Assembly: GCF_010892395.1 (NCBI RefSeq)
Contig: NZ_JAACKB010000071.1
Location: 1 to 6,057, forward strand
Direction: 5' to 3'
Length of the DNA: 6,057 nucleotides
Origin: Sulfurovum sp. bin170
Lineage (GTDB): Bacteria > Campylobacterota > Campylobacteria > Campylobacterales > Sulfurovaceae
Part shown: piece by piece, positions 5,950-6,057 of the stretch
Position numbering within the stretch: position 1 is the first letter of the stretch
How the letters are laid out: every line of letters begins with the position of its first letter
Notes under the pieces: model-generated
Told to the model about the DNA's origin: nothing
Databases searched by the model: none
Seen by the model: only the letters and a program-made list of their open reading frames with translations
Translations under genes and position numbers: made by a program

Positions 5950-5999
5950 TTATTAGTCTTTTACTTTAAGAAAGTTACAATATATTTACATCAAAAACG

Positions 6000-6057
6000 A
6001 TGATAAATATTACAAATATAATAGACCCAAAAAAATGCTATGAAGAGATAAGAAAAA
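6000..6057 (+). CDS. Start of an open reading frame running off the right edge, possibly an IS1595/ISXO2-type transposase
   Basis: ATG at 6000 opens a frame of 19 codons to the window edge, reading MINITNIIDPKKCYEEIRK. The IDPKKCYEEIRK segment resembles the residues ahead of the zinc ribbon in IS1595/ISXO2 transposases (ExCxxxxxxxRW), and a mobile gene would fit the setting, but 19 residues are too few for a firm call. There is no good Shine-Dalgarno. TACAAT at 5976-5981 could be a -10 element, without a good -35. The frame is open upstream to a TAA at 5967-5969. Confidence 0.35.
   Translation, partial: MINITNIIDPKKCYEEIRK

Overview
The window is AT-rich chromosomal DNA that looks like Campylobacterota (the former Epsilonproteobacteria), probably a Sulfurimonas- or Sulfurovum-like organism rather than a host-adapted Campylobacter or Helicobacter. 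This rests on the gene order rpmE, rsmI, rlmB, membrane protein, AlaC-type aminotransferase, hom, which I recall (from memory, unchecked) as conserved in Campylobacter jejuni around Cj0155c-Cj0149c, and on protein character. The genus is inference.

Layout. Bases 1-153 hold a small non-coding mobile-looking element with a 14-bp perfect terminal inverted repeat (1-14 and 115-128), enclosing two divergent GTAG-type REP hairpins. Bases 188-5525 are a compact block of six housekeeping genes, all on the + strand: ribosomal protein L31 (rpmE), the 16S rRNA 2'-O-methyltransferase RsmI, a SpoU/TrmH-type rRNA methyltransferase (rlmB), a single-pass membrane protein with RodZ-like architecture, an AlaC-type aminotransferase, and homoserine dehydrogenase (hom). 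A third GTAG REP sits between rpmE and rsmI and doubles as a likely terminator. Bases 5565-6057 are mobile-element debris: an inverted copy of the left repeat, the broken C-terminal end of an IS4-like transposase on the - strand, and at the right edge the start of a + strand reading frame that may be another transposase.

How the genes work together. rpmE, rsmI and rlmB serve the ribosome. The last four genes are tightly packed (11-bp overlap, 1-bp overlap, 5-bp gap) and probably form one transcript, which joins rRNA modification, a cell-envelope protein and aspartate-family or alanine amino-acid synthesis. No ordinary regulator, tRNA, rRNA or CRISPR array is visible.

The core is conserved housekeeping DNA. 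I did not find a convincing new defence or metabolic system. The points of real interest are the repeat architecture (a MITE-like element sharing its end with an IS4-like remnant, both adjoining half of the same palindrome, plus three GTAG REPs) and the RodZ-like protein, which is easily missed because its middle is low-complexity.
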